NCBI GenBank assembly: GCA_964601275.1
Contig: CAZRMV010000004.1
Location: forward strand, 62,001 to 126,000
Reading direction: 5' to 3'
Source of the DNA: JAOZPE01 sp964601275
GTDB taxonomy: Bacteria > Krumholzibacteriota > Krumholzibacteriia > JAJRXK01
Length of the DNA stretch: 64,000 bases
Shown: positions 34,257-43,761 of the stretch, in pieces
Position numbering within the stretch: position 1 is the first letter of the stretch
Layout of the letters: each line of letters opens with the position of its first letter
Translations under genes and position numbers: made by a program
Notes under the pieces: model-generated
What the model saw: only the letters and a program-made list of their open reading frames with translations
Databases searched by the model: none
Told to the model about the DNA's origin: nothing

Positions 34257-36905
34257 GGCCTCTCCCTCCTCGAGGATCGGCAGCGACTGCAAGCCCCGCT
34301 CGGCCTCCATCAACAAGGGAGCGGCTCTGAGCTCGAGGAGGATCCGGCGCGCCGCCTGCAGTTCATCGCGGGCGGCCAGAAGCTGCTGCGCGGCGGACAA
34401 TGCGCGCCCCGCACCCAGGCGCGCCCGGGCTTCCTCCAGGGGAAGTCTCCGGGCGGCGAAGGATTCGGCCGCCCCGATGAAATGCGTGGCCGCTTCGGAG
34501 GGACGTCCGCGGATCAACGCGCTTTCGCCCCGTCCGTAGGCCACTGCGCCTTCGATCTCGAGGTTGCCGTCGCCGGTGGCCATGAGGGCGAGGGCGTCCA
34601 GGCAACGCGTCAACTGCAGCGAATCATCCCGCCGGGCGAAGAATGCGCTCGCCGCGCAGAGGCCGGGGGCGAGGTCGTGGTGGTCATCCCCCTTCTGCCA
34701 GAGCGCCAGCATGTGCTGGTAATGTTCCCGGGCCCGGTGGTGGTCTCCCTCGGCCTCGTGGAGCACCGCGAACGCCCACGAATCGAGCACCTCGATGAGC
34801 GAGACCTGGTGCCGGCGTGAGAACCGCAGACTCTCCCCCAGATGTCCTTGCGCCTTCTCCTTCTCCCCCCGGTGCGCCGCCACGAAACCCAGCACGCCCT
34901 CGAAGACCCCCCGGAGGGCCTCCGGATGATCCGGTTGCGCCAGGATTTCCTCCGAGAGCGCCGTCGCCTCGTTCCAGCGACCCATCCGGAAGAGGATCCA
35001 GGCCTGCCGCGCGGCGCAGAATCGGGCCCGACCCGGCAACTCGAGGGCTTCGCATTCCTCCCGGGTCTGACGGTAGATGGCGAGCGCGGTGGGATACTCG
35101 GAGGCGTATTCACGGACCGCGGCCATTCCCCGCCGCACCTCGCAGAACAACGAGGGATCGTCTTCGTTGCGGGCGATGGCCTCCGCCTCGGCGGTCAGCG
35201 CTTCTCCCTTCTCCCACTGTCCCCGCATGGCCAGGATCTGCCCCAGGGTCGAGGAGGTGCGCACCAACAGGCGGCTGTCCCCCAGCTCCCGCGCCAACCG
35301 ATACGCCGTCTCGGCTTGCTCGAGCGCCTCCCGCGCCCGCAGATCGGTCATCAAGGAGAGAGCGATCAGCCACCGCTGGCGGACCGCTTCCCGGCCCCGG
35401 CCGGCCTGGGCGAACGCCCGGGCGGAGGATTCCCGCGCGACCCGGGCGTGATCGTGCAGACCCTGCCGGGAAAGAAGTTCGGCCAGCGCATCGAAGACTT
35501 CCGCCCGGCGCAGGGGTTGATCGTCCAGAAGGGGGGACTGGGCCACTTCCCGCAAGGACCGCGTGGCTTCCTTCCACCTTCCACTTTCCCGGGCGCAATG
35601 GCTGAGTTGCTCGAGGGTGGCGAGCCGTTCTTCTTCCTCGGTTCCATCCGGCCACAGTTGAAGGGCCTGGTTCGCGGCGGTATAGGAATCGTGGAACGCG
35701 TGCAGGCGACAACATTCCCGGGCCGCTTCCAGGAAATCCCGGCGCGCCTTCTCCGCCTCGCCGGCCGCCAACCAATGCGGAGCCCGGAGTGACGCCGCCG
35801 CCTTCCGGGCGGTCAGCGCCTCGGCCAGGCGCCGGTGCAGCTTGCGGGCCCGTGACCAGCCGATCTCCTCCTGGATGGCCTGCCGGGTGAGATCGTGGCG
35901 GAACGCCACGTGACGGGGCCGCGTCTCCACCAGCAGACCGCTGTCGAAGAGTTCGATCGCCCCCTCGCTTGCGCCGGCGACCTCCAGGACCAGTTCAAGG
36001 GGCTGGTCCTGTCCGACCACCGCGGCGGCTTCGGCCAGCGCCCGCGCCTGGGGCGAAAGCTCGTCCAGGCGCAGCAACACCGCGTCGTGGAGGGTCTCGG
36101 GCAGGCTCAAGCCGGAGTCGGTCACCAGTTCGAGCCCTTCGGGGCCCTGCCGCAGCCTTCCCGAATGGGAGAGGGCCAGGGCGATTTCCTTCAGATGCAG
36201 GGGGATGCCATGGCTCCTCTCCAACAGCATCTCCAGGAGCGGCAAGGACGGGGCTTCGCCCAGCACCTCGCGCGCCAGGAGTTCCGCTTCGTCCTTTTCC
36301 AGGGGCGGAAGGTGGATCTCGCGCAGGATCCCTTCCCGGTGCAGGTCCTCGCGCAGCCGATTCAGGGGATGGTCGCGGGCGGTCCGGTCTTCGCGGGAGA
36401 TCGCCACGAAGAGAACCGCCTCTCCACGCAACAGGAGCGTGACCACCCGCACCGCCTCGATGCTGGCCTCGTCCGCAGCGTGCAGATCGTCCAGGAAGAC
36501 GCAGAGCGCGCTTTGGCGGCACAGAAGACGCAGGACCTCGGCGATGGCCTGGTGGAGTTCCTCCCGCGAGCACTCCATGGGGGCGGTGGGAAGATCCGGA
36601 AGCAGGAGGGAGAGGCGCGCACCACCCTCGATCGCGAGCAGTTCGTCATCGCCCAGGATCTGTCGGGCCTGGCCCAGGAGTTCCAGGATGAGCCCGAAGG
36701 GGCGCCACGCATCGCCATGGGCCTTCGCGGAGAGAACCTGGAATCCTCCCTCGCCGAGGAAGGCTTCCACCAGGCTCGTCGATCCGACCCCGGCTTCTCC
36801 ACTCAGCAGCACGATGCCGCCGCCGCCGGACAAAGCGTCCGCGGCCGCGGATTTGAGCGCCGCGCGTTCATCGCGACGGCCGAAGAGTCCGGGTCGGTCG
36901 GGCAT
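34248..36905 (-). CDS. AAA/STAND-type ATPase with TPR repeats and a defective Walker A motif
   Basis: The 885-residue protein begins with an AAA_16-type domain (GRRDERAALKSA, about residues 8-320), followed by helical TPR-like repeats to the end (about 350-870), as in MalT- or adenylate-cyclase-associated STAND proteins. Walker B is intact (LCVFLDDLHAADEAS). The P-loop reads GEAGVGSTSL, where GxxGxGKT/S is expected: the catalytic lysine is serine. ATP hydrolysis is therefore doubtful, and the protein may bind nucleotide weakly or act as a scaffold. There is no DNA-binding or effector domain at either end, so it may act through a partner. The start at 36905 is 35 bases after a TATACT -10 element. 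It is divergent from an AEC carrier gene. Confidence 0.82.
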   Translation of the reverse strand: MPDRPGLFGRRDERAALKSAAADALSGGGGIVLLSGEAGVGSTSLVEAFLGEGGFQVLSAKAHGDAWRPFGLILELLGQARQILGDDELLAIEGGARLSLLLPDLPTAPMECSREELHQAIAEVLRLLCRQSALCVFLDDLHAADEASIEAVRVVTLLLRGEAVLFVAISREDRTARDHPLNRLREDLHREGILREIHLPPLEKDEAELLAREVLGEAPSLPLLEMLLERSHGIPLHLKEIALALSHSGRLRQGPEGLELVTDSGLSLPETLHDAVLLRLDELSPQARALAEAAAVVGQDQPLELVLEVAGASEGAIELFDSGLLVETRPRHVAFRHDLTRQAIQEEIGWSRARKLHRRLAEALTARKAAASLRAPHWLAAGEAEKARRDFLEAARECCRLHAFHDSYTAANQALQLWPDGTEEEERLATLEQLSHCARESGRWKEATRSLREVAQSPLLDDQPLRRAEVFDALAELLSRQGLHDHARVARESSARAFAQAGRGREAVRQRWLIALSLMTDLRAREALEQAETAYRLARELGDSRLLVRTSSTLGQILAMRGQWEKGEALTAEAEAIARNEDDPSLFCEVRRGMAAVREYASEYPTALAIYRQTREECEALELPGRARFCAARQAWILFRMGRWNEATALSEEILAQPDHPEALRGVFEGVLGFVAAHRGEKEKAQGHLGESLRFSRRHQVSLIEVLDSWAFAVLHEAEGDHHRAREHYQHMLALWQKGDDHHDLAPGLCAASAFFARRDDSLQLTRCLDALALMATGDGNLEIEGAVAYGRGESALIRGRPSEAATHFIGAAESFAARRLPLEEARARLGAGRALSAAQQLLAARDELQAARRILLELRAAPLLMEAERGLQSLPILEEGEASA

Positions 36906-36939
36906 GGGCGCGTCCCGTCACGGGGGACCGGGTGGTTCC

Positions 36940-36945
36940 AGTATA
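36940..36945 (-). promoter_or_regulatory. TATACT -10 element upstream of the TPR-ATPase gene
   Basis: On the minus strand TATACT ends 34 bases before the ATPase ATG, giving a leader of about 28 bases. The -35 at 17-bp spacing (TTTCGC) is poor. The divergent region 36906-37112 shows no gene. Confidence 0.3.
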
Positions 36946-37112
36946 CCCTACTGTCCCGGCAAGCGAAATGGGACATCGGCCACAGCGCGCCGGCTTCGTC
37001 GTGGAACGGCCGTTGCCAGGAGTGTACCATCCCCGGGTGCGCGATCGTCCCGGATGGGACCAGCCCCCGAGACCGGCAGGACGCGGCCGACGAGGAAAGG
37101 GACCGGCGACCG

Positions 37113-38021
37113 GTGGAACTTCTCCAGCTCTTCGGGAAGAACCTGCTTCCCATCTTCCTCATCGCCGGAGCGGGCTGGCTGCTCACGGTATGGAAGAAGG
37201 TCGGGGTGAAGCCCCTGAGCCAGGTGGGGTTCCACCTGCTCTCCCCCTGCCTCATCTTCACCCTGATCGTCGACAGCAAGATCTCCGCGCACGACTTCCT
37301 GCAGTTGAGCGCCTTCGCCCTGGCGACCTACGGGATCACCGCTGGCCTCGCGCTGGCGGTGGTGGCGAAGATGCGGCTCTCCCGTTCGATCAAGGCCGCA
37401 GTCTTCCTCTGCGTCCTCTTGCCCAACTCGGGAAGCTTCGGAATGTCCGCCAATCTCTTCGCGTTCGGAGAGAGCGCGGAGGCCCACGCGGGACTGATCT
37501 TCGTGACCATGTCCATCCTGGCCTATACCGTCGGGGTGGTCGTGGCTTCGATGGGCCGCGCCCAGATCGGCGAAGCCTTCGGGAAACTGCTGACGGTTCC
37601 CGCGGTCTGGGCGGTTCCCCTGGCGTTCCTGGTGAACGGAACCGGCGCTCACCTTCCGGTGGGCATCGACCGGTCGATCCGGCTGTTGTCCGAGGCGACG
37701 ATTCCCCTCTTCCTGGTCATCCTGGGCATGCAGTTGCGCAAGGCCAGCCCCCGCCATTTTCCACGGGCCCTTCTGACCGCCACCCTCTTCCGCCTGGTGG
37801 GCGGGGCGGCCGTCGGTCTGGTGATGGCCCACGTCTTCGGCCTGCAGGGCGTCAGCTACCAGGCCGGGGTGCTGGAGATGGGCATGCCCTCGGCGGTGCT
37901 CAACACCATCCTGGCCACCGAGTACGACGCCGAACCCTCCTTCGTGGCCACCACCGTGTTCGTCACCATGTTGGCCAGTCCCTTCACCCTGACTCCGCTG
38001 CTGCGGTGGCTCGGGGCCTGA
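37113..38021 (+). CDS. AEC (auxin efflux carrier) family transporter
   Basis: The 302-residue protein consists of about ten transmembrane helices with AEC/Mem_trans features: LLPIFLIAGAGWLL at the N-terminus, VGFHLLSPCLIFTLIV, LLPNSGSFGMSANLFAFG (the conserved Asn-containing break), LSEATIPLFLVILGMQL and GMPSAVLNTILATEY near the C-terminus. Bacterial members transport dicarboxylates or other organic anions; no substrate can be assigned here. The GTG at 37113, preceded by GAGGAAAGG, gives a start directly before the first helix. Longer in-frame readings run back through the antisense of the ATPase gene and are not credible. It is convergent with BNR protein 1. Confidence 0.88.
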   Translation: MELLQLFGKNLLPIFLIAGAGWLLTVWKKVGVKPLSQVGFHLLSPCLIFTLIVDSKISAHDFLQLSAFALATYGITAGLALAVVAKMRLSRSIKAAVFLCVLLPNSGSFGMSANLFAFGESAEAHAGLIFVTMSILAYTVGVVVASMGRAQIGEAFGKLLTVPAVWAVPLAFLVNGTGAHLPVGIDRSIRLLSEATIPLFLVILGMQLRKASPRHFPRALLTATLFRLVGGAAVGLVMAHVFGLQGVSYQAGVLEMGMPSAVLNTILATEYDAEPSFVATTVFVTMLASPFTLTPLLRWLGA

Positions 38022-38072
38022 GGTCTGCCTGCGCCTCCCCGGCGCAACGGTGGCCCAGGGCCTGGGGGCCGC

Positions 38073-41000
38073 CTACTCCTCCAGGCGCAACGGTTCCTCC
38101 GACGGGAACAGGGTGAGGTCGGAGGCATCGACCGCGGCCTTGAACTTCGCCACCTGGTCTTCGAAGAAGGCGTTGAGTTCCTCGAGGATGGGACGGGTGG
38201 ATTCCTCCGCCTGCCGCAGATAGGCCAAGGCCGCCGGCGTCGGCTTCTGCCAGGTGGGACCGAGCAACCATTGTGCGCGGCCGGCCTTCTGCGCGGCCCA
38301 TTCCCCGCCCACGATTCCTTTGCGCTCGCGCGGGCCCCGGAGTTTCTCGTCCAGCTCCTTCAGGCCCTTCTTCAGTTCGCGCGCCTGGTTCCGGAGATCC
38401 TTCCAGGGGGCGGCCAGGGTGGAATCGGCCACCTCGATGCCCTTCTTCTCGTTCTTCTTCTTCTCTTCCTCCTGGAGCCGCCGGATCTTTCCCAGGACGA
38501 AATCGCAGTCCTTCTCGGCGGCCAGGATCCGCCGGACCGCGGCGGCGATGGTCTCCTGCAAGCGGCCGCGCCGTTGCTGGGCGTCCCAGGCCGCCCGGCG
38601 GTCGGCGGGGTCGATCTCGATCCGGGGGTCGCCAACCACGGTCACCTCGGTGGTGTCCGCGTGATCGCGGTAGCTCACCACGACCTCGTACCGACCGGGC
38701 AGGACCTGGGGACCCCCACCGCGCCGGAAGCTCTCCTCTTCTCCGCCGCCGGGAATCCGATCGAAGGCATCCGAGTCGAGTCCCCAGACCATCCGATTGA
38801 CTCCTTGATGTACCTCGGGCTCGAGGTGACGGACCACCTTGCCGTCGGCGTCACGGATCGTCACCTTCGCCTTGGGCGCACCGCCCAACGGTCCCGGACC
38901 GGAGCCTTCGCCGGCCTCGGCGCTCTCCACCTCCGCCCCGGCTTCCTTCGCAGCCCCCGATTCCGGCTTCTTCCCGGCGGAAGCCTCCTTCTTCCGCTTG
39001 TCGATCTGCCGCTCTTTCTCCACTTCGGGGTCGGGATAGGGCAGGTCGGGGTCGTTCAGCGAGAAGGTGATCATGGCTCCCCGCGGACGGTTCTTCCCGC
39101 GGAATTCGGTTCCGCCCGGAAAGCGCGACGCCCCGGTCTGTCGTACCTGGTACTGGATGGCCGGAGGCGGGGAGAAGACGTGCACCGGCTCGGCGAGCAG
39201 TTTCTCGCTGATCGTCCGCAGGGGGGTGATGTCGTCCAGGATGTACGCGGCTCGCCCGTGGGTTCCCAGAACCAGGTCCTGCTCGCGCGGATGGATCACC
39301 AGGTCCATCACCGAGACCGTCGGCACCCCGTGGGTCCACTTCCACCAATGGCGACCGTGATCGAGACTGACGAATAGGCCGAACTCGGTCCCCAGGAACA
39401 GGAGGTCGTCGTCGACCGGGTCCTGGACGATGGAGAGGCAGTAACCGGAGATCTCGTCGGTGGCCAAGCTCTTCCACCGTCTTCCCCAGTCGCTCAACTC
39501 GAAGACGTAGGGAGTCCAGTCGCCGCGACGGTGGTTGTCGAAGACAACGAAGGCGCGGGAGGCATCGTGGGACGAGGGGGTGATCATGGGAACCCAGGTG
39601 TTCTCGGGAACTCCTTTCGCCCGCTTCTCCAGGCTTTCCCAGTGGGCGCCGCCGTCGCGGGTGAGATGCACCCGGCCGTCGTCGGTGCCGACCCAGAGCA
39701 CTCCCTCCCGCACCGGACTGGGCGCGATGGCCACGATGGTAGTGAAGTTCTCCGCCCCGGTGACGTCGGGGGTGAGACCTCCGCTTTCGTCCTGCTTCTG
39801 CCACTGGGGATTGTCGGTGGTGAGGTCGGGGGAGATGATGGTCCAGCTCTCGCCCCGGTCCTGGCTCTTGTGCAGGTACTGGCTGCCGAAGTAGATCGTG
39901 GCATCGTCGAAAGGGTCCTGCGCGAATCCGGCGTTCCAGTTGAAGCGCAGCTTTTCCCCCTCGGGCGGCGCGGGCCGGATGCTCTTGCGCTCGCCGGTCC
40001 GCAGGTTCCAGCGCATGAGATAGCCTTCCTGGCTCATCGAGTACCCCTGCTCCGAATCCTTCGGATCGGGGCGGGTGTCGAAGCCGTCGCCGAACCCGAC
40101 CTCCTGCCAGTGGTGGTTGCGGATGCCCCCGTTCTCCCACACCGCCGACGGCCCGCGCCACGAGCCGTTGTCCTGCATCCCTCCGTACACGTGGTAGGGC
40201 CGGTCCATGTCGACCGCGATGTGGTAGTACTGGGCCACGGGAAGGTTGCTCACGAAACGCCAGCTCGCACCGCGGTCGGGGCTGAGGTACACCCCTCCGT
40301 CGTTGCCCAGGATGAGGTGGCGGGGGTTGGTGGGGTCGATCCACAGGGCATGGTGGTCGGGATGGGCCTTGCCCCAGCCCACCAGGATCTCGAAGCTCTT
40401 TCCCCCGTCGCGGCTCACGCTCACCTGGGACCACAGGCTGTAGAGACGGTCGGGCCAGGCCGGGTCCACCTGGATGTCGCCGAAGTAGAAGGGCCGGTTT
40501 CCCATCTTCTTGTCGTGACCGGCCTCGCGGAAACGCCGTCCGCCGTCGTCGCTGCGCAAGAGGACGTTCTTCTTGGCTTCCACCAGGGCATAGACCACTC
40601 GCGGATCGCTGCGGGAGATCGCCACCCCGATGCGACCCAGCTCCCCTTCGGGCAAGCCGTCCTCCTCGGTCAGGGGAGTCCAGTTCTCGCCCCCGTCCTG
40701 GGTGACGAACAATCCCGAACCGGGGCCTCCGCTCTGGAAGAACCAGGGCCAACGCCGGAATTCCCACAGCGCGGCGAAGAGCTTGCGCGGATTCACCGGA
40801 TCCATCACCAGCTCGGTGCACCCGGTGCGCGGGTTGCCGCCGAGGATCTTCTTCCAGCTCTTGCCCCCGTCGGTCGTCTTGTAGACACCCCGCTCGCCCC
40901 CGTCGCTCCACGCTGGGCCCAACGCGGCGACGTAGACCACCTCGGGATCGCGGGGATCGATCACAATGCGGTGGATGTGCTCGCTCTTCGTCAGTCCCAG

Positions 41001-41423
41001 GTGCACCCAGTGGACCCCGCCGTCGAGACTCTTGTACACCCCGTTGCCCACCGACGCGCTGTTGCGTGGGTTCGCCTCGCCGGTTCCCACCCACACCACA
41101 TCGGGGTTGCCCGGTTCGATCGCGATGGCTCCGATGGAGGCCACCGGCTGGTCATCGAAGACCGGCTCGAAATCGAGCCCCCCATTCACCGACTTCCACA
41201 GCCCTCCCGAGGCGGTCCCGACATAGATCAGGTTCTCGTCTCCCGGAACGCCTGCGATGGCCACGATTCGCCCGGACATGCCGGCCGGTCCGATGGATCG
41301 CGCCTCCATTCCCGCCAACAGTCCTTCGTCCAGGGCGGCGCGGCCGGACGCCGGGAGAAGCAGAAGGGTGGCGGCGAGAAGAACACGAGCGAGGAAACGG
41401 AAGGCGGAAGTCGTCTGCAGCAT
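38073..41423 (-). CDS. Giant secreted BNR/sortilin-like beta-propeller protein 1
   Basis: The 1116-residue protein has a signal peptide (AFRFLARVLLAATLLLLP, ending GRA). About residues 45-780 consist of VPS10/BNR-type propeller blades with repeated Asp-box-like and GTGEAN/WVGTD units (YVGTASGGLWKSVNGG, WVGTGEANPRNSASVGNGVY, FVTQDGGENWTPL, VYLSPDRGASWRFV). After them come a Lys/Glu-rich segment, an Ig-like module (VTIRDADGKVVRHLEPEVHQG) and a coiled, charged C-terminal region. Proteins of this layout are exported and annotated as glycosyl-hydrolase/BNR or photosystem-stability-like; no catalytic residues are certain. GGAGGAACC precedes the ATG at 41423. A close paralogue of similar length lies 2.3 kb away on the same strand, with a signalling gene between them. 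Confidence 0.85.
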   Translation of the reverse strand: MLQTTSAFRFLARVLLAATLLLLPASGRAALDEGLLAGMEARSIGPAGMSGRIVAIAGVPGDENLIYVGTASGGLWKSVNGGLDFEPVFDDQPVASIGAIAIEPGNPDVVWVGTGEANPRNSASVGNGVYKSLDGGVHWVHLGLTKSEHIHRIVIDPRDPEVVYVAALGPAWSDGGERGVYKTTDGGKSWKKILGGNPRTGCTELVMDPVNPRKLFAALWEFRRWPWFFQSGGPGSGLFVTQDGGENWTPLTEEDGLPEGELGRIGVAISRSDPRVVYALVEAKKNVLLRSDDGGRRFREAGHDKKMGNRPFYFGDIQVDPAWPDRLYSLWSQVSVSRDGGKSFEILVGWGKAHPDHHALWIDPTNPRHLILGNDGGVYLSPDRGASWRFVSNLPVAQYYHIAVDMDRPYHVYGGMQDNGSWRGPSAVWENGGIRNHHWQEVGFGDGFDTRPDPKDSEQGYSMSQEGYLMRWNLRTGERKSIRPAPPEGEKLRFNWNAGFAQDPFDDATIYFGSQYLHKSQDRGESWTIISPDLTTDNPQWQKQDESGGLTPDVTGAENFTTIVAIAPSPVREGVLWVGTDDGRVHLTRDGGAHWESLEKRAKGVPENTWVPMITPSSHDASRAFVVFDNHRRGDWTPYVFELSDWGRRWKSLATDEISGYCLSIVQDPVDDDLLFLGTEFGLFVSLDHGRHWWKWTHGVPTVSVMDLVIHPREQDLVLGTHGRAAYILDDITPLRTISEKLLAEPVHVFSPPPAIQYQVRQTGASRFPGGTEFRGKNRPRGAMITFSLNDPDLPYPDPEVEKERQIDKRKKEASAGKKPESGAAKEAGAEVESAEAGEGSGPGPLGGAPKAKVTIRDADGKVVRHLEPEVHQGVNRMVWGLDSDAFDRIPGGGEEESFRRGGGPQVLPGRYEVVVSYRDHADTTEVTVVGDPRIEIDPADRRAAWDAQQRRGRLQETIAAAVRRILAAEKDCDFVLGKIRRLQEEEKKKNEKKGIEVADSTLAAPWKDLRNQARELKKGLKELDEKLRGPRERKGIVGGEWAAQKAGRAQWLLGPTWQKPTPAALAYLRQAEESTRPILEELNAFFEDQVAKFKAAVDASDLTLFPSEEPLRLEE

Positions 41424-41527
41424 GGTTCCTCCGAGGGGGATCCAGGAGAGGAGAATGAGGGTCTGCACGCGGACCGTCGAGGGGACGACCCACCGGGTGG
41501 ATCGCGCGTGAGGTGATCGGCGCGTCG

Positions 41528-41557
41528 AGGATATTCCACCGCGGACGATCTTGTCAC
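41528..41557 (-). promoter_or_regulatory. Candidate promoter for BNR protein 1
   Basis: On the minus strand GTGACA (41557-41552, five of six bases of TTGACA) and TATCCT (41533-41528) are separated by 18 bases. Transcription would start about 98 bases before the ATG at 41423. The flanking TTGTCAcagggTGATTTTGTC (41551-41571) holds an imperfect dyad. Confidence 0.35.
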
Positions 41558-41919
41558 AGGGTGATTTTGTCGGGCCCCCGCGCGGTACCGATCCATTTCT
41601 TGGATCTTTTTGGGGGGAAAAGAAACTATACTGTCGTCCTGTAGAGGTGCCCATACGGTGAGAGCGGATGAGCCCGACACCTCGACCGCTCCGCTGGACG
41701 CTCCCTCATCCACGGCGCCCGTGTCCATCCTTGGTGGACTGCCTGCCTTCAGAGGGGGATCGGCCGCGGATTCCCCACAAGCCCCGGGAACCGGAGTCTG
41801 GACGGCCCACCGACTCCCGGTTCGCCATCTTCCCCCACCCGGGCCGAGCCGGCGGCCCCGGGAGGCGACGTTCCATGCAGTGACCGCATCCTCCCCACGC
41901 CCGGAAGGGGCGGAAGACC
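41558..41919 (+). other. Leader region before the RsbU-like phosphatase gene
   Basis: Together with 41424-41557 this forms a 496-base divergent region. A TATACT -10 element lies at 41627-41632 after an A/G-rich, AT-rich run unlike its surroundings, giving a possible 280-base leader for the phosphatase gene at 41920. Two small frames (41610-41927 and 41668-41883) are Pro/Arg/Ser-rich, lack a good ribosome-binding site and have no recognisable protein; I do not call them genes. Confidence 0.35.
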
Positions 41920-43725
41920 ATGGATGATGTACAGGAACTCCCGGCGATTCCGTGTTCGAGGGAAACCGGTCGTCTACTCCTGGGAGCCGTCATCCTGGCG
42001 GTGATTCCGGTCCTCTTGGCCCACCAGTGGTCGATTCGTCACGGACTCTGGTCCCTGGTGCTGGTGTTGCCCCTGTCCGCCACGATGATCCTCCGGTCGG
42101 TTCGCCTCCTCCGGGGGGAACTGCGGCGCTCGCGCTCGCTGGTCCATCAACTCCTGCGGGATTTCGCCGAACTGGAGGTCGACCCGCCGGAAGATCCTGC
42201 CGCGGGTTCCCCGCCCGAGACGCGTTCGGCGGCGACCCATGCCGGACACGATCCCCTGCAGTTGCTCGATTGCATCATGGCCAGCGCCGGCGAGGCGGTT
42301 CTCGTGGTCGACCGGCAAGGCCGGGTGAGGCTGGCGAATCCGGCGGCGCGAAGGCTGTTCGGCCTGCCCGACCGGGGCGCGGTGGGCCAACGGTGGGACC
42401 GTGGGTGCCGCCTGGTCCGCCGGGAGGGCCAGGGCCCCTACGGAGAGGGAGAGCGACCCCTCGACCGCGCCCTGTCCGGCGAGGTCGTCGATCTCGACGT
42501 GTTCCGCGTCACCCACTCCGGCCGGCAGGACGGGGCCTGGGTCAGTTGCAATGCCCGCCCCCTCGACGGAGGGGGCCACGGCGGTGAAGGCGCCATCATG
42601 GTGGCCCGGGACATCTCCTCGCTGGTCCGCGCCGAAGAGCAGATCCTGTCCAACGAGCAGCGGCTTCACCGCCTCATCGATCGCCTGTCGGCGATCGTCT
42701 GGACCACCGACAACGAACTGCGGGTCACCTCGATACGGGGCAACGGCCTCTTGGCTCTCGGCAAGCGGCCCGACGAGCTCTTGAACCGAAGCCTCTACGA
42801 ACTCTTCCACGTGGAAGACCCAGGGTTCCGGCCGATCGCGCAACAACTTCGCGCGCTCCGGGGAGCCGCCACGAGCTACGAGTGGCGATGGAAGAAGCGC
42901 GACTACGCGGTGAGCACCGAACCCCTGCTCGGACCCGACGAGAAGATCATCGGAAGCATCGGGATCGCCCTGGATGTCACCGAGGCCCGCAACACCTCCC
43001 GGCAGATGGTGGTCGCCCAGCAGATCCAGGAAAGGCTCTTCCCCTCGCAGGATCCAAGCCCTGCGGGCTACCAGATCGGCGGCGGGACCTTTCCCGCCGA
43101 ATTCGCCGCCGGCGACTACTTCGATTACATGCCCATGGGAGATGGAAGCCTCGGCCTGGTGGTGGGCGATGTGAGCGGCCACGGAGTGGGCCCGGCCATG
43201 CTGATGGCCGAGACCCGGGCCTACCTGCGGGCCCTGGCAATGGTCGAAGGCAAGGTGGAGACCATCCTGGAACGGGCCAACGGCTTCCTCTACTCCGACA
43301 CCGATCCCGACAAGTACGTGACGCTCTACCTGGGAAAACTCGAACCCAAGTGCCGGCGTTTCCGTTTCGCCAGCGCGGGACACGCCCCCGCGTTCCTGCT
43401 GGACCACACCGGGCGGGTGAAGGCCCGCATGGAGAGCACCACGACGCCGCTAGGCCTCTTCGAGACCATGCCCGATCACCACTCACGGGTCGTCGACCTG
43501 GAACCGGGAGATCTCCTGGTGATCCTCACCGACGGCGTGACCGACGCCTCCCGCGACGGAATCGGTTTCTTCGGAGAAGAACGGGCGTTGGACGTCGTGC
43601 GCCAACATCGCGATCAGCCGCCCCGCACCATCGTGGAGAACTTGCAGCTCGCGATCCAGGAATACCTCGGTCCGCATCCCCAGGAGGACGACATCACCGC
43701 CCTGGTGGTGAAGGTCGACCCATGA
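41920..43725 (+). CDS. Membrane PAS-PAS-SpoIIE (RsbU-like) serine phosphatase
   Basis: The 601-residue protein has two N-terminal transmembrane helices (about residues 18-57, LLLGAVILAVIPVLL and WSLVLVLPLSATMIL), two PAS domains (about 112-245: AGEAVLVVDRQGRVRLANPA; about 248-360: LSAIVWTTDNELRVTSIRG) and a SpoIIE/PP2C-like domain (about 375-601: AQQIQERLFPSQ, EFAAGDYFDYMPMGDGSLGL, VVGDVSGHGVGPAMLM, LVILTDGVTDASRDG, EDDITALVV). The linker before it is the usual switch helix. Such proteins dephosphorylate an anti-anti-sigma factor of the STAS family in partner switching, or similar targets. No anti-sigma kinase or STAS gene is in the window. It lies between the two giant BNR genes and ends in a hairpin shared with BNR protein 2. 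Confidence 0.9.
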   Translation: MDDVQELPAIPCSRETGRLLLGAVILAVIPVLLAHQWSIRHGLWSLVLVLPLSATMILRSVRLLRGELRRSRSLVHQLLRDFAELEVDPPEDPAAGSPPETRSAATHAGHDPLQLLDCIMASAGEAVLVVDRQGRVRLANPAARRLFGLPDRGAVGQRWDRGCRLVRREGQGPYGEGERPLDRALSGEVVDLDVFRVTHSGRQDGAWVSCNARPLDGGGHGGEGAIMVARDISSLVRAEEQILSNEQRLHRLIDRLSAIVWTTDNELRVTSIRGNGLLALGKRPDELLNRSLYELFHVEDPGFRPIAQQLRALRGAATSYEWRWKKRDYAVSTEPLLGPDEKIIGSIGIALDVTEARNTSRQMVVAQQIQERLFPSQDPSPAGYQIGGGTFPAEFAAGDYFDYMPMGDGSLGLVVGDVSGHGVGPAMLMAETRAYLRALAMVEGKVETILERANGFLYSDTDPDKYVTLYLGKLEPKCRRFRFASAGHAPAFLLDHTGRVKARMESTTTPLGLFETMPDHHSRVVDLEPGDLLVILTDGVTDASRDGIGFFGEERALDVVRQHRDQPPRTIVENLQLAIQEYLGPHPQEDDITALVVKVDP

Positions 43726-43755
43726 CCGGGGGGCGGTGGGTCGCCGCCCCCGGTC
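43724..43755. terminator. Bidirectional hairpin terminator
   Basis: GACCGGGGGGCGG and CCGCCCCCGGTC form a 12-bp GC-rich stem with one bulged G and a short loop. It overlaps the stop codon of the RsbU-like gene (plus) and lies 7 bases after the stop of BNR protein 2 (minus). It can serve both convergent transcripts. Confidence 0.65.
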
Positions 43756-43761
43756 AAGACC

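Noticed and set aside
41610..41927. A 105-codon frame, and a 71-codon frame at 41668-41883, upstream of the RsbU-like gene
   Set aside because: Both are Pro/Arg/Ser-rich, have no convincing ribosome-binding site, and the larger overlaps the phosphatase start. They look like a long leader.
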